64,000 bases of DNA from Dolomedes plantarius. Taxonomy: Eukaryota > Arthropoda > Arachnida > Araneae > Dolomedidae. Below, piece by piece: positions 49,164 through 63,200 of this stretch. The notes under the pieces were generated by a model. That model did no database searches. It was not told the DNA's origin and was given only the letters and a program-made list of their open reading frames with translations. Location: NCBI GenBank assembly GCA_907164885.2, contig OU015500.1, positions 54,979,476 to 55,043,475 on the forward strand, written 5' to 3'. Made by a program: the position numbers and the translations under genes. Position 1 is the stretch's first letter. Every line of letters starts with the position of its first letter.

Positions 49164-50280
49164 ATAAAATAATTTCTTGGGTTAGAGAAGACATGTTGCG
49201 TTAATCCAAGACAGGCTGCAGCAAATCTGCCATAGCTGACAGTGTCGTTCAACTTGGTAAGCGGTTTTCGTGCCCTGTGTAGAAGCACTGAATATATAAT
49301 TCACCTTATGTGTGGTCGAAAGACGATGAAGAATAAATCTTTTATAAAAACTTCAGAGGCAAAAAAAATAAAATCTTGGTGGCATAAAAGAGAAGCTGTC
49401 TGTGTGGCCATTGATAGCGATCAAAATACTATAAATATTGAAAGATAGATGGTGACGTTATTTTAAGGCCCCAATAAACTTCCGATAATGATCAAAGTTG
49501 ATTTCAAACGAAAGTTATGGTGGGGATGTACTTGGTAGACAAGTGAAGCAGGAGTAGGTGAATAAGGGACCAATTGGGCAGGAACTTCTAAGAGAAAAAG
49601 CAGCCCATTGTCCAATGAGATAAAAGAGGCTGGGCCAAAATGGCCCAGTTAACGGACAAAAGCCCCGCCAACCAAAAAAGAAAAGAAAAAGAAACAATCG
49701 AGAGAAGGTCGGACAGATTGCGCTGGCTGTTCTCTAGAGCTCGGATGATAGAGAGTGCCGAATGAACTAACTGTCTCCGAGTCCTAGCGGAAGTTCCTAG
49801 AATCCCACATGATGATGCTGAATATGACATGATATGGACCCCTGTCAACAAAGTCATTTCAATCGCTGTATTCTTCAACACTTGTAAGTGCTTCTCGATA
49901 GATCCTAGAAATAATTACTTTGACCAAATGGATTGTCTCTGCTTCTGATTCCACATGTATTAAATGATAATATGAAGGGGAACCTTATTCTATTATTATT
50001 TCACTTTAAAAGACTTTTAACATTGTCAAATAAATGTATGATAAAGGTCAATTCTCTGTGTTTCCTTGCTTGCCCCAACACATGCACGAATCCATTGTTT
50101 TAAGGTTCTTTACAACCTATACCCTAGGTGCCATAATATATATGTATGCTGTTGAATATACTATGTGCATTACACGAATCTCTTCGTGTGACATTTTACC
50201 CAACCATAGCACTGATGGTATGAACTCTAGGGAAAAATTAATTGAAAGCATCTGGAATATATCAAGAAGAAAATAAACCT
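49164..50280. other. Unassigned, with a GC-richer part
   Basis: The part 49500-49870 is GC-richer (contains ggcccagttaacggac) and could be an old LTR on the minus strand, but no ends were found. Short frames here carry no domain. Confidence 0.45.
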
Positions 50281-50289
50281 TGAAGGCAC

Positions 50290-50500
50290 AGGCAGCCTAG
50301 TTGTAGCACTTTTGAGTAGGGGGGCGGCCGGATATGAGAATGTTAAATAATTAAACCGGTAAATCCATCCACGAAGCCATTGGTTGGGGGAAGGTGTGAA
50401 CCCCCCAGATATCTCCCCTAGGTGGCGATGGGTTCTATCAAAAGTGAGGTAGCACCAACTTAGGAATGTTGACTTACATGTATGGCGTTCCCAGACAAAA
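50290..50500 (+). mobile_element. SINE-like unit
   Basis: The segment ccagatatctcccctaggtgg followed by tcaaaagtgaggtagcaccaac aligns with cagatgtcacctctggggg and tcaaaattgagtaggcaac in the SINE at 17650. A box-A-like gcctagttgtagc lies upstream. Box B is not recognisable. It is probably a diverged relative. Confidence 0.45.
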
Positions 50501-50544
50501 AATAGTCAACAATTTTCACTATTTTATGCGAATGTCTGAGGACA

Positions 50545-50690
50545 AGTGCTTCTTCATTTACCAAAGAAAAAAACGGCGTGATGACGCAGAAAGAAAATCA
50601 GTAATGATAAAATAGAAAAAATAAACAATAAAATATATCACCTACAACAGAAGTAAATATTATGTTTGCTATTGACAAATTACTAATTAT
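50545..50690. repeat. 150-bp direct repeat, copy 2
   Basis: Second copy of 49010-49163. The two bracket 1.4 kb that includes the SINE-like unit. Confidence 0.8.
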
Positions 50691-52680
50691 TAAAATTTAA
50701 ATAATGAACTAAAAAAATTCTCAGTTATTTTTTCGCTACACAGTAGCTTCCTGGTTTATTTCTTCTGTTCAGAAGGTGCATATCGTCTCATATCCGCAGG
50801 ATATTAAGTTTCTATTAAGAACAGATATATTTGAATGTACTGTGATTCTCCTTTAATGTAAAAATGATTATTTAATGCATTTAATATGTAGTGGAATAGC
50901 TTTATACATAATGAACAAAATAAATAATTTATTGACATCATTTCATTCAAATATTGTTTTTATTTTTTTTTCTGAATTCTACCTTGCTTTACATGGATTT
51001 AAAAACTCATACAGATAAACCACATTTTGCGTTAATAAAAAATTATTCCATATATATTTAAATTTATTTCGGAATCCTAATACTTATTCAATAAAGAAAA
51101 AAAAAATATTTAAAACAAAAATTACAGAAATCCATTTCACTCTCTCTATGGTGGAAACAATTTCCCTTTAATTACGTCCACATTGAGAAAATAAAATAGA
51201 ATTGGGTTTGAGACATCAAAAGAAAAGTACTTTAATATTAATGGAATTTTAGAAAGAAAATCTTTAGTTAGGTTGCTTCCAAGGGCAAAGATCAAACATG
51301 ATTTAAAAATTATAATTGAAAATAACTTTTTTTTCTTCCTTTTGCTCTCAAAATAATTGACCCGAAGAAAAATAATTATAATTGCATATACGTTTTTGGG
51401 GCAATATACCGTAGTAATCCACGGGAGCTTATCATATTTCTAATCAACCAAGTTTTGTTTGTTTAGAGAAGAATATTTTCCTAGTAAAATAGATGAATAA
51501 ATGTGATGTGAGACCTGCGATAGAATAGTTTAGTTTTTCTTTATATTATGTTTTTACTACATATAATCTTATGTTATTGCTATCCAAATTTTCGATTTGA
51601 AATGTTTTATTCTTCAATATTGGGTTTTAGAAGATTTGCCTAAGAGGGGGAAAAGACACATTGGTACAGCAGCTAATAATTTGTCAAGCAACGGGATTGT
51701 GATAAATACCAGTTTGCTTCATTGGCATTTCACGCACTGGTTTGTATAATGTCCTTATAGTGGTCAATAGGAACTGTTCTGGGATAAGAAAGTAGAATAT
51801 ATTGTTATGTCTGATTGTGCTTTAAATGATTTTCCTTACGCTTGTACAAAAAGTGAAACTCATAGAGGATAACTAGCTTCATTTCTTTTGTAGGACGAGG
51901 TGGTTATTTATAATTTTGAAATAGATTCAAGTGGCAATCAGACATAATTAAAGGTTTAGAGATCGAGTATACATTAGGGAGGATTAATGTATTTTATTGT
52001 TAATATCCACAGCATTAATTTTAAAATAAGCTATACTTTAAAAGTTACATATACTACATTAAAATATGATGAAATTTAAAGAACATGGATTATTAACAAT
52101 ACATAAACACATGTGGAAATCAGTTGTGGAAAGTTATGAGTTTTATGTATAGAAAATACCATTTTTTCTCTGTATATAATATACCCATATATATTTTGCA
52201 CGAGTAATCATTACATTTAGCAATTACACTGAGTTGCAAAATTTCCTAATCACTATACAGAAACGTATCGGAATTAACTGAAAGCTTCGCTAAAGGTTAA
52301 TTTATGTTTTTTTTTATGCCGGGAATATCGGTATCATGCTCAAAGTAAGTTTTTCGAAATTTAGGAGGATTTTGTTATATAATATATCATACGCGGCATA
52401 GATAAAACCTATTCAAGCATCCAAGGTAAACTGAACTGTGTCATTTCTACATTATTATTTCTTTTGCTCCACATCCTAAGGATATCAGTTTTCTATGTAA
52501 GGCACGACCAACAAAATCCATCTCCTATTTCATTTGCTTCTACAACCACAGTTACTGTTCTGAGTTCATGTTTTTCAAATGTATGACAGGTATGAAGAAA
52601 CGAGATTAAAAAATAACCATGTATGTGGAAACTTATAAAACTCATTCATTGATAATGACAAAAAAAATTGTGGGGAATAG
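50691..52680. other. AT-rich intergenic DNA
   Basis: No gene or repeat end is recognised in this 2-kb stretch. Confidence 0.5.
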
Positions 52681-52830
52681 TTAGACGAAGTCTATCATTC
52701 CACCATAGGCAGAAAGATAGACTTCATCTAATAGTCTCAGGTTTAGGCGTCATCTAATGGTTTTCATCTAATGGTCTCAGGTTAGATGAAGTCTATCATT
52801 CATCTATGTCTATCATTCCACCATAAGCAA
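52681..52830. repeat. Clustered short repeats with 16-bp hairpin
   Basis: GATAGACTTCATCTAA at 52716-52731 is exactly inverted at 52782-52797. The phrases tctatcattccaccata and catctaatggt are also repeated directly within 150 bp. Confidence 0.9.
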
Positions 52831-53501
52831 TCTACTGTTTCATTCCTCTTACGTGTATGTTGTCATTCTGTTACAATTTCTCCAATAAAAATCAACATAG
52901 CTTTCAAGGAGTTAAACATAATTTATTTGTCTCTATTTAAAGATAATAATGGGAATTTTCACTGATTTATCAATTATCACTCTCGCCTCTTTTCTTCTTA
53001 ATAATTATATACTTCATTTTTTACTTATGTGTGCATGCTTGTATCCGTCAGCGATAAAACGAATGAATCCGGATTGATACTCTACATCTTTTTATAAAAA
53101 AAAAGATAGAAATTCTAGAAATTACAACACTTTTTTCTTTTGTATTTTGGCTGTTTCTAGTTTTAACCTCATAATTAGTGTTTCAAATTGTTTAAAGCGA
53201 TGAGTGCAGACAGTCACATATTAACAAATATTTGTGAGTTTACAACTAACACAATAAATGGTAGCTTTAGTTTTACAGTATACATGTAGAACTATATAAA
53301 CTTGTTTCTGATCTGTCCAATATTAACATAATTTTGTAATTCAAACTTCTTCTATTGTAATTATCTCCTATTGTAATATACGTTGGGATACAAGCAATTT
53401 TCTCTTTAATTGATTGTATTATAAATCTTGCGGTATACAAAATAATGCATGGAACCTGGTTCTGCGCTTGCAATTTCGTCTCTTTCTTCTGTGTGGGTCA
53501 C
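52831..53501. other. AT-rich intergenic DNA
   Basis: Nothing is recognised. Confidence 0.5.
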
Positions 53502-53765
53502 ATATCTGCGTTCGCTGTGTAAAGAGTGTCTGTCCAAGTGTGTAAAGTCCAAAATGGGCTAAAATGAGTTATCAACCAGGCATGTTTGAAAAATCAAGGG
53601 CTAATGCAGGTACAGAAAGCTTAGTCCAATTCCACTCCTAAATATTTTTATTCATCAGTGAAAATTTGGGATATGTGAAACATAACACAAAAGTTAGTTT
53701 CAATCCCGTTTTCTCAAAACTACGATTTTTGACTTGACACACTTTACACAGCAAACACGGATATT
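53502..53765. mobile_element. Foldback MITE-like unit
   Basis: The left arm atatctgcgttcgctgtgta (then aagagtgtctg) is the near inverse of the right arm, which ends at 53765 (inverse atatccgtgtttgctgtgta). It is about 264 bp long with no coding sequence. The target duplication is unclear. Confidence 0.6.
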
Positions 53766-56420
53766 AAATCCTCCGGTTGGACTTGTTTTGCTTATTAGAT
53801 GACTTTTAATTCATTTAAGGTTATGTAGAAAAATCTGATAGATTTATCTAAAATATAAGACAGTTTAGAAATATGTAATACCTCCTCTTATACTTAAATT
53901 CAAAACACATATTTTGTTTAAAACTCCGCAAAACACTTCAGTGCAAACATAGCTAACTTTATTTCGGTATTTTTGGAATTGACATTTTTTTGTGCAAAAT
54001 TATTGTATTTACTGTTAGTGATTGCTTAAAACAATATGGAGGGATAAAAACCCAATTGATAGTTTTTAATAGAACTGCATCATATTTTTTCTAAGTGTTG
54101 CCGTTGAAGAATACTTCTTCCGTAGCCTCGATGCTTACGATGTTAGTTCACAATGTTAAGAAAAATTGAATGACAGACACAATCTTTGATACAAAATGTA
54201 AGATGATTTGTGTTAACAAGTTTTTATGTTACATCTCACGGCCATGGAATAAAGGTTTAATCAAGGGTAATTTTGTTAAATTTATACTTTGATTTAAATA
54301 CTTGAAACTTTCTGTGCAAGGGGTGAATTAGAACCAACCGGGGAAGTACTGTTTCAATTTAAGCCGGTTTTGAAAGACGATAAATCAATAAAATAATTTT
54401 AGTTGTGATTACGACAATCATAATAATTCAAAGCTATCCGCTTTCATTGATCATGATAAAAATATAGATGATGACATTTATTTGCTTGTCTTACAAACGA
54501 TGAAAAAAGGGAAAAATATAGAAAACAGTTGTTCATAAGACGTCCTGTAAATGACCTACGCAAAGTGCATTTTTTTAAGAAGATCTCTGAAAATAAATTT
54601 AGCACTTCTGGATTATACTCTGATAACATATTTGTCTTCCCCATTCTCTGATCAAATTAGGAGTTTAAGAATATTTTTGAAAGATTCACCATTAGGGTTC
54701 GTGAAAGATTATACCATTAAAAAGTCGGCTATTCCCTATCTTTTACAAGAACTAAGACCTTTCTTTTGGAGGAGGACAAGGTGGAGGAGGATGGAGGAAT
54801 AAGATAGAATAAAAGACATACTTTAGCCTAAACATTTTCCAAACGGAGCTTGCGTTTGGAATACTTTCAGAACTGATATTTGTGCATGCGTCACAGGAAG
54901 TATCGTATGACGTCAGATGACATTATGTTAATTAGAGAACAAATGGTGAACATAACAATATAGTATATCAGGTTGTTTGTATATTTTAGGAACATTATAT
55001 AAAGAACAAAGCAGTTCGAAGGCATACAGAAGTTTTCCAAATAATTAAAAGACTGCTTGCAAAAGTCTTCCGTATGCAAGTCACACGACGATATCAAGAG
55101 AGCGTTGAGGTACATAACAGGTTAAATTAATAATATCGGCTATAACGCATTAGTAGTACAGTCGATGTAGAATTAGTTATTGTGGAATTGATGGGGAAGT
55201 TGTCGGATATAAGTGACCTGCAAAAGGTAAGATGATTAGCGAGATACTTGCAAGTGCCTCAGTAAATAATGGTAGAGATTGTCGGTGTATCATTAAGCAC
55301 ATTAAAGAAGATTATGATATATCACAGAAGTTACCAATGTAAGGCCTCCATAGCACAAAGAGTGTGGAAGTTACACAAAAATAGAAAACTTTATACGGAT
55401 TGGACTACCTAAGATTCTATATCGCCAATATCAGCATAGTTGAATGCTAGTCGTAATGATCTTTATTCTTTAACAATGTGTCACGATATACATAAAGTCG
55501 GTATTTATGACCTTTCTGATATCCAGGAGACAGTAACTACTAAAACTGAAGCAAGACAATATGATCGTGAGTCATATGCTTCCACGATCGTAAGAACTGG
55601 AGTCCATATGATAGGCAACGTGTCATCATCTAGTCGAGTAAATCAACCTTCGCATACTTTCCAACCACTAGGAGATTATAATATGTTTGACGAACACACT
55701 CGAAAACATATATTCCCGACTTCTTAGTGCGCACTGTCAAACATGAAGGGGGACCTATATTGCTGAGGGGGGTTTCTATCTCTTGTGATTTCCTTGGATC
55801 CTTAATATTATTTAGAGTCCCGTGACATCGTAAGCCTAAAAAACCATGCAGGCAGACTACTTGCATGCTATGTCACATGCATTATTCCCTAATGACCGTC
55901 CGAATTTGCAAGACGGTAGGCACTATTGGATCGTTTGAGACACGTCAATATGTAGTTTACGGAGCACAAAGATGAGATACAGCCTCTACTCTAACCACCT
56001 CAGTCCCCTGACCTTCATTTTACCGACGGAAAATTTGGATATAAAGTTTAGATCACTGTAACACTTCTGAAAAGTTCGGACACCTTTACCATTCGAAGCA
56101 ATTTGAATCGTTTAAATATGTATTGCGGAATGAATATTGCCTAATTCCACGGGACTTACATCACTCCATCCTTAGTCTAAATCATGATGTTTTGTATTCC
56201 AAAATTATGTCTACAGATTATTAATAAAGAGTTCTACAAAATCAATCAACGTTTCCAATTTTTTGATAACCAAACTTTATGTATAGTAAATTTCTTTTTT
56301 TTTTAAAGATTTTACTTTAAAATTTTTTTCGGTTGTTTGCATGATATTTTCAGGTGATAATAGCTGAAACAATTTCTCATAATGGAATAACTAAAAAAAA
56401 GTATTTTTAATGCTCAAAAG
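53766..56420. other. AT-rich intergenic DNA
   Basis: Two frames of 83 and 95 codons (54551-54802, 55440-55727) show no motif. The second is a little richer in GC than its surroundings, but I cannot support a gene. Confidence 0.45.
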
Positions 56421-56426
56421 TTTGTC

Positions 56427-56996
56427 TTTTCTCTAAAATAGAGATGTTTTTATGTTTTAATTCGTCTGTTGTGTGTTTTATAAGAATGTTTTAGAACTGC
56501 GTATTGTAGTTGCAGTCAATTTTACTAGAACAAGTATTGAATATGCAAATATTAATGTTCCTTTGAGGATTAATTGAATATTTATATTAATTCATATTTT
56601 ATTTTGGAAGAACAAAATTTTACCTATATTAACATTAGGGAAAAATCCAGGAGATAAACACTAGTGACAAAAGCAATTCGTTTTAAAAGAAATTTGAAAG
56701 TCCGAAGAAATAAATACAAATAAGTGAAATAAATTAAATTTTTTTTAATATTGTAAAGTTTGTTTCCGAACTAAAATAAAGGTGTTTTTTGATGTTTTAA
56801 TTATGTATTCAGTACTTTACATCAATGTTTTAAAACTGAATCTTGTCATTGCAGGAAATTTTACTGGAACAAATATAAACCTTTGAGAATTAATTAAATA
56901 ATATTAATTACTATTTTAATTTAAAAGCAGAACTATATATATTTAAACACCTGGGGAAAATTCAAGAAATTAACAATAGTGCTAAAAGCAATTTGT
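56427..56996. repeat. Diverged tandem duplication, about 300-bp unit
   Basis: 56427-56682 and 56758-56996 align over their length. Shared pieces include gatgttttaatt, attttact-gaacaa, gattaatt-aatat, and a cacta/aatagtg-caaaagcaatt end. I estimate 70%. Confidence 0.75.
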
Positions 56997-59571
56997 TCAT
57001 TAGTTTAATCAAAATATAAAAACAGGTAAAAAATACGAAAGAGCAAATTTAAATGAATAATAAACAGTATTGCATGTAATTATTCAAAAAGATAGAAGTT
57101 TGAAAAGAATAAACATTTAAAAATTATATCACTGAAATTCCTTTTATTGAGTTTTACGTCAAAATTTAATTGTCTTAAAATTATAATATCGTTTATATTT
57201 ATCGATAACTTCACAATCAGAATATACAAAAGAACCAAATCGCCTTATCCTTGATATGATTAAGAAAGGGAATGCGAGTAGGTTTTTTTTTTTTTTCTCT
57301 TATTCAAATATTACATTTTGATTCGCATAGGAAAACTAGTTTTAAATTAATTGAGTTTCCGAATGAGCGTTCGATCTAAACTAATTAGCTCATTTTTTCT
57401 TCTATTTTATTGAAACAAAATTTACGGGGTCATTTTTTTACGTAATTATTCAAATCAAATTCTTTGTCGAACATGAATTCGCATCGAGACAAATTAAATA
57501 TAACAAAATATTATCTATTTATTCGAGGTTTAAATAAACCTTTTCATCAAAACGTTATGAGGAAAACAAACATTTGTTATTTATATAACTATGTATGTTG
57601 ATCAAAGTTTGTTTAATTGGTTAGCAGTTACTGAGCGAAAATTTTAATGTAACGAAATGGGTTTGGTTTGCTTCTTTCCAAGTATTCCGAGTTACGAAAA
57701 CAATTGAAAACATGAATTGACAGACAAACATAACTCAGAAGAAAATCACAAAACTCAATTTATCGTATACATTTACTTTATTTCTTATAAAATAATAAAT
57801 GAAAGAAATCTACTAAAAGGCGATAAGAAAACTTTAATTCCTCTTTCGTGTAAGAAAGACAAGTATAATTTTCTTGGTCTTATATGTCTAGAAAATACGG
57901 TAAAACATGATTGTTTCGTAAATCTAAAAGCAGAGTTACTTCTCATGTAGCAACCATTGGCGAGAATAGAAAAATAATCACAGATGAGGAGACAGAGAAA
58001 TGAGCCGTTAGCAATATAAAAATTACTCGATGAGTAGTAACTGACCGATCTAAAGAATAAATACTACACCATCTTGAAAGGTAGAAAGCTGTTTTTGGAT
58101 GTATAACTGAAGTGGGATTAGACATCCTTTATATATTACGTCATCGTCATATCCAGGTATTGGAAAACTCGTTTTCGCAACATCTTGCTGTCCTGGTTCA
58201 TGATACCTATGTTATAATTTATCATTCATATAATTCATCCTCATTAGGTAAACATATTAAGGGAATACTATTATGATTATTATCAATGTTTAAGCATTTT
58301 CAATGTTTAAGTAAAATATATTTAAAGCTCAACATACCATTGGTAGTGCTTGATTCAAACGTGATTTTTGACATTATATATAAGAGGGGTTTTCTACAAG
58401 TGCTTTCTTCTAAAATTTTTTTTTATTATTATTTTCGTATAAGAAGATTTTTTACATAATATTTTATTGTTGGGCATATAGATATAGACCCGATAAGTAA
58501 GTTCAGCATTTTAAATAATCTTCTTAAGGTTTCCTCTATATTTCGTCTCAAGTATATCGTATGAAGTATCATATCAAACCACGAAGCCGAGCAATGGTAG
58601 AAGATTTTGTTTCCAATGCTTCGTATTCCTATTTTCTAAAACACTACTTCTTCCATGTCGTAAATGAGTTATGCAAATCAAAGAATCCAAATTGTTCTAT
58701 CGGTGACAAGAAAATATATTTCATATTTCAGTTACCGAGTTATTCTATATTCATTGTGGTTGTTTCGTAATGTTCTAATTTTTGTAGTATGAAATGATAC
58801 GACTCACAATTTATATTTGCAGAATCCTGATTCAAATCATCATGCAGATCATGCAGGTATGTCGTGCAACCATATAGAGGTGTATTAATCGTGTCGTCTT
58901 TAAAGAAATTTCAGTGAATATCGTGAGACTTGTAAGTGAAGTTAACTTTCGCACTTCAACACAAGAAAAAAATATTCAGTGTATGATGCTCACTCTACCA
59001 GGTAGTTTTTTAAAATAAAAGCGTCAAAATTGAAAGAAATCTGATGAGCAGTCTTTAGGAACCAAACAGACAGAAATTATACTAGTTTATTTTAAACTAA
59101 AGCAAAACATAAATTAAAGACTCTGCTTGGGTATGCAGTAAATGATGTTTACAAATTGGATTGAGAAATTTTATTATCCCATATGCGAAATACTCACTAC
59201 TGTACAGTTTTACACCCGCGGTAACACTTAACTAGCTTCATTGTACAATACTCTTTTTACGCTACTTTACCTCTTTATGTAAGGTTTGAAATTTGAATGT
59301 AAATATAAACTGTGTTTCTTTTTTCCCCACCCAAGTAAGAATAGAGCGAATTTTTAGAAAGGTTTGGAAGTGTTAGATATTATATGACAAAATATAACCT
59401 GGAAATTTCAAATATATAAGGTAACATTTACGACATCATTTGTAATTTAAGGATAAATATTTCTCATATAAATTCTTAATTTATTTCATTTAATAATACC
59501 TCTTTTTAGCTGTCTTGAAAGGAAAGCATAGCGTAATCCATGTTGTTTTAAACCTAAAAATACTCACATGT

Positions 59572-59573
<2 letters not shown>
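56997..59573. other. AT-rich intergenic DNA
   Basis: No gene, RNA or element is recognised. Confidence 0.5.

Positions 59574-59640
<67 letters not shown>
59574..59640. repeat. Compound (AC)n-(AT)n microsatellite
   Basis: About 15 AC units followed by about 17 AT units. Confidence 0.97.
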
Positions 59641-59642
<2 letters not shown>

Positions 59643-59789
59643 TTTTTCAAACGTAAGTAGTGATTATTTGTTGTAATACAGAGTGCTGTTCTATTGTAAC
59701 TATTACTTGTTCATAACCACTGGTAAGACTCTTATTATCAAAGTATTAGTGGTCAAATGATATATACTGGTCGATCTGGACTGTACGAA

Positions 59790-59994
59790 GAAAGTTCAAA
59801 TAAACTGGAAGTTTCAGTTATCAAAAATTTATTGACGTTAGCCAACGGTATGGCTCATTTATTTAGGTATGCTTCCGAATGAAGCTTCCTACTCGAGCGA
59901 AAGACAAAATTCAACTGCGCAAACACTTGTTGCAGCCAACTCATAGGCGTCAAGTAACGACAGTTACAGTTCAACCTTTAACCAGGCGTAAACA
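59790..59994 (-). repeat. Putative 3' LTR of the BEL/Pao element
   Basis: Minus strand TGTTTACGCCTGG starts at 59994, after a purine-leaning aaagtcgggcgcta. Two AATAAA signals follow. It lies 230 bp beyond the pol stop, where a 3' LTR is expected. The far end (CA and duplication) is not fixed because the 5' LTR is outside the window. Confidence 0.5.
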
Positions 59995-60225
59995 TAGCGC
60001 CCGACTTTGAAATCCTAGTGATTTCAAGAAAATAACAATTTTACAGCCATATTTGTACAATATCCAAATTATACATAGATTAATACAATTCAAAATTTAC
60101 AAACAAAATTAATATGTAGATCACAATACAGTAAAACACCATACACTTATATAATTATAAATACACTTCCATACAAATACTTCAGTAGACTATACAAATT
60201 AAAGATATAGATAAAATTAACTCTT

Positions 60226-63200
60226 TTAACTCTCCATATTATTTAAAGGTAAAATGCAAATATTAAATATACTACGTTTAAAAATACCACGAGGTGTTTT
60301 TACTAAGACTACTCGTATTTTTCCATCTTTGCCTGGGATGGTGTCGTGAATTCTACCAATAGACCAAGTGCAAATTGGTAATTTGTCATCTTTTAGTAGT
60401 ACTAGTGTTCCAGTGGTAATGTTATTTTTGTCAAAAAGCCATTTGCCTCTTTGCTGTAAATGATTTAAATAATCTCGTGTCCATTTTTTCCAAATAATTT
60501 GATTAAATTTAGTTATTTTTTGCCATCGAGAAAGTTTATTTTCTGGCATATCGGTTAATACAGGTTCTGGAATAGCATTGATTGGGCGACCTATTAAGAA
60601 GTGGCCAGGGATTAGGGTTTCAAAATCATTAGGGTCCGAAGAGAGTGGCATAAGTGGCCTGCTATTCAAAATTCCTTCGATTTGATTAGTTACCGTTAAA
60701 AATTCTTCCAGAGTCAATTTTGAATTTCCCACTGTTCTCTTTAAATGATGTTTAAAAGATTTGACTCCCGCCTCCCACAATCCCCCGAAATTCGGAGATC
60801 TGGGAGGAAGAAATTTCCAAGATATTGACTGCGATACTAAGTATGATGCTAAATCATCAGATGGCTTTTGTACCAGTTTGTACAGTTTTTTCAGTTCAGA
60901 ATTAGCTCCTACAAAATTCGTAGCGTTGTCTGAAAATATTGTCGCGGGAACACCACGTAGGGCAAAAAATCTCTTCAAAGTTGAAATTAAAGCATCCGAG
61001 GTCAAATCAGTTAAAATATCTAAATGAATAGCTCTAGTTGAAAAACACACAAAAATAGCAACATAAATTTTGCTTACAACACCTTTACGTTGGTTTTTGT
61101 ATTTTATAAAAAATGGGCCACATAGATCAATACCCGTGTTAAAAAAGGTAGGGCTAATCGTCACTCTTTCCGTTGGTAATGATGACATTAATTGTTCTTC
61201 TATTTTAGGTTTATTTTTAAAACAAGTAATGCAATTATGGACAATTTTTCTAGCGTTATTTCTGCCATTTAAAGGCCAAAATTCTTGTCTAACAAAATTA
61301 AGTAATGTTTGAGCACCAACGTGCAAATTCTTTAGGTGGAAATATTGCATTATTAAAATAGTTAGCTTATGATCTCTTGGTAACAAAATAGGATGCTTTT
61401 GGTCAAATGACAAATTTGAATAATTAAGTCGACCTCCAACACGAATTAATCCATCATTGTCTAGAAAAATATTTAAATTACTTACATGACTGTCCTTCAA
61501 CCTTTCCTTTTTCTTTAAAGAACTTAATTCTTTGAAAAATACTTTTACCTGTACTGATTTGATTAAATATCGTTTAGCCTCATTAAATTCCTCCTTAGTG
61601 ATAGGTCCACGTTTTTTCTCTTTATTTCTGCAATTGTATTGAAACCTAAAAATAAAGCTAAGAATTCTAATTAATTTAACATAGCTATTACTTATATCAA
61701 GAATTTGGTTAATAAAGCCATTATTAGATGTGAGAATCAAGTTAGCGTTCGAAGATTGTTTTAGTTCACTTAAATATAGTTCTTTATCAGGAGAGTCCAT
61801 TCCACTTTCATTCGGAGAATTTAGAATTTCTTCAAAGGCAAGCTGTGGTCCATTCCACCACAATTCCAAGGTTTTAAGTTCTTTAGGATCAACACCACGG
61901 GAAAGAACATCCGCAGGGTTGTCACTGGAAGAGATGTGTTTCCACTGATGCTTTGAGGTTAAAGATTGTATTTTGGAAACTCGGTTGCCAACAAAGGTTT
62001 TTAGATGATGAGGAAGTGATCTGATCCATGCCAAGGCGATGGTAGAGTCCGAGAATAAAACTACCTTGTCAATAGTCATTTTCAAAGAAACAAGAACTTT
62101 GTTGACCAGTTGCAAGTAACCAGCAAGAACATAATTCTAAACGAGGTATTGATAAAGTCTTCAACGGGGCGACTCTAGATTTGCTAGCGAGTACTTTAGA
62201 GGTATGAGATCTAGTTCGAGTGTAACAAGTTAGGTAAACAACAGCTCCATAGGCAGAGATTGAGGCATCACAAAATCCAAAAAGTGCGATAACTTCAACC
62301 TCCTCTTTTAAGACATACCTGTTGATTGTGATATGCTCAATTTCTTTTAAAGAGCTAACAAAATAATGCCATTCATTGACGAATTCTTCTGGTAATTTAT
62401 CATCCCAGTTCAGTGTTTCTAACCAAAGTTTCTGCATAAAAATTTTAGCTCTGCAAATAACAGGTCCGATTAATCCAAATGGGTCATATAACTTAGCAAT
62501 CGTTGATAATACATCTCGTTTAGTATAGAAATTTTGTGGTTTTACAGATACCTTATAGATAAACTGGCCTTCCTTAGATTTCCAGACCATTCCCAAGGTT
62601 TTGATCGTAGCTTCTGAATCTGGAGCAAATGAATGCTCGTCTCAAATTTGCTTTTGATTTTCAAGAAGTTCTTCACAGTTCGAATTCCGTTTGTGAAGGC
62701 TCATACCGCATGTTTGAAACATTTCAATTATTTCAACCTTCAAAAGTTTGGCTGAAGTAACGTCTGGGCAACCAGTAACGATATCGTCCATATAAACATC
62801 TGATAACGCAACTTCTGAAGCTAATGGGAATTTTGCAGATTCATCTCGGGCAAGTTGTTTAATAACCGTTGTTGTCAGGAACGGAGCACTTTTTGTGCCA
62901 TAAGTCACCGTGTTTAAGTTAAAGACAACGGTTTTTTGATTTTCTTTATCTTTCCAAAGTATTCTCAATAGATCCCTCTGACTTTGATCTATTATTATCT
63001 GTCTGAACATTTGCTTTATGTCAGCAGTTATCACTATTTTATGTTTACGAAATCATATCATGATATCGAATATATCCTCTTTAACTTCGCCTGTAAGTAG
63101 TAGATCATTTAAACTTCTATCCGAAGTGGTAGGGGCCGACGCGTTAAACACTACTCTAAGTTTCGTTGTACTTTTTTCCGGTTTGTAAATTCCATGATGT

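Noticed and set aside
55440..55727. 95-codon plus-strand frame as a host exon
   Set aside because: No domain, and no splice or start context that I can defend; it remains only as unassigned DNA.
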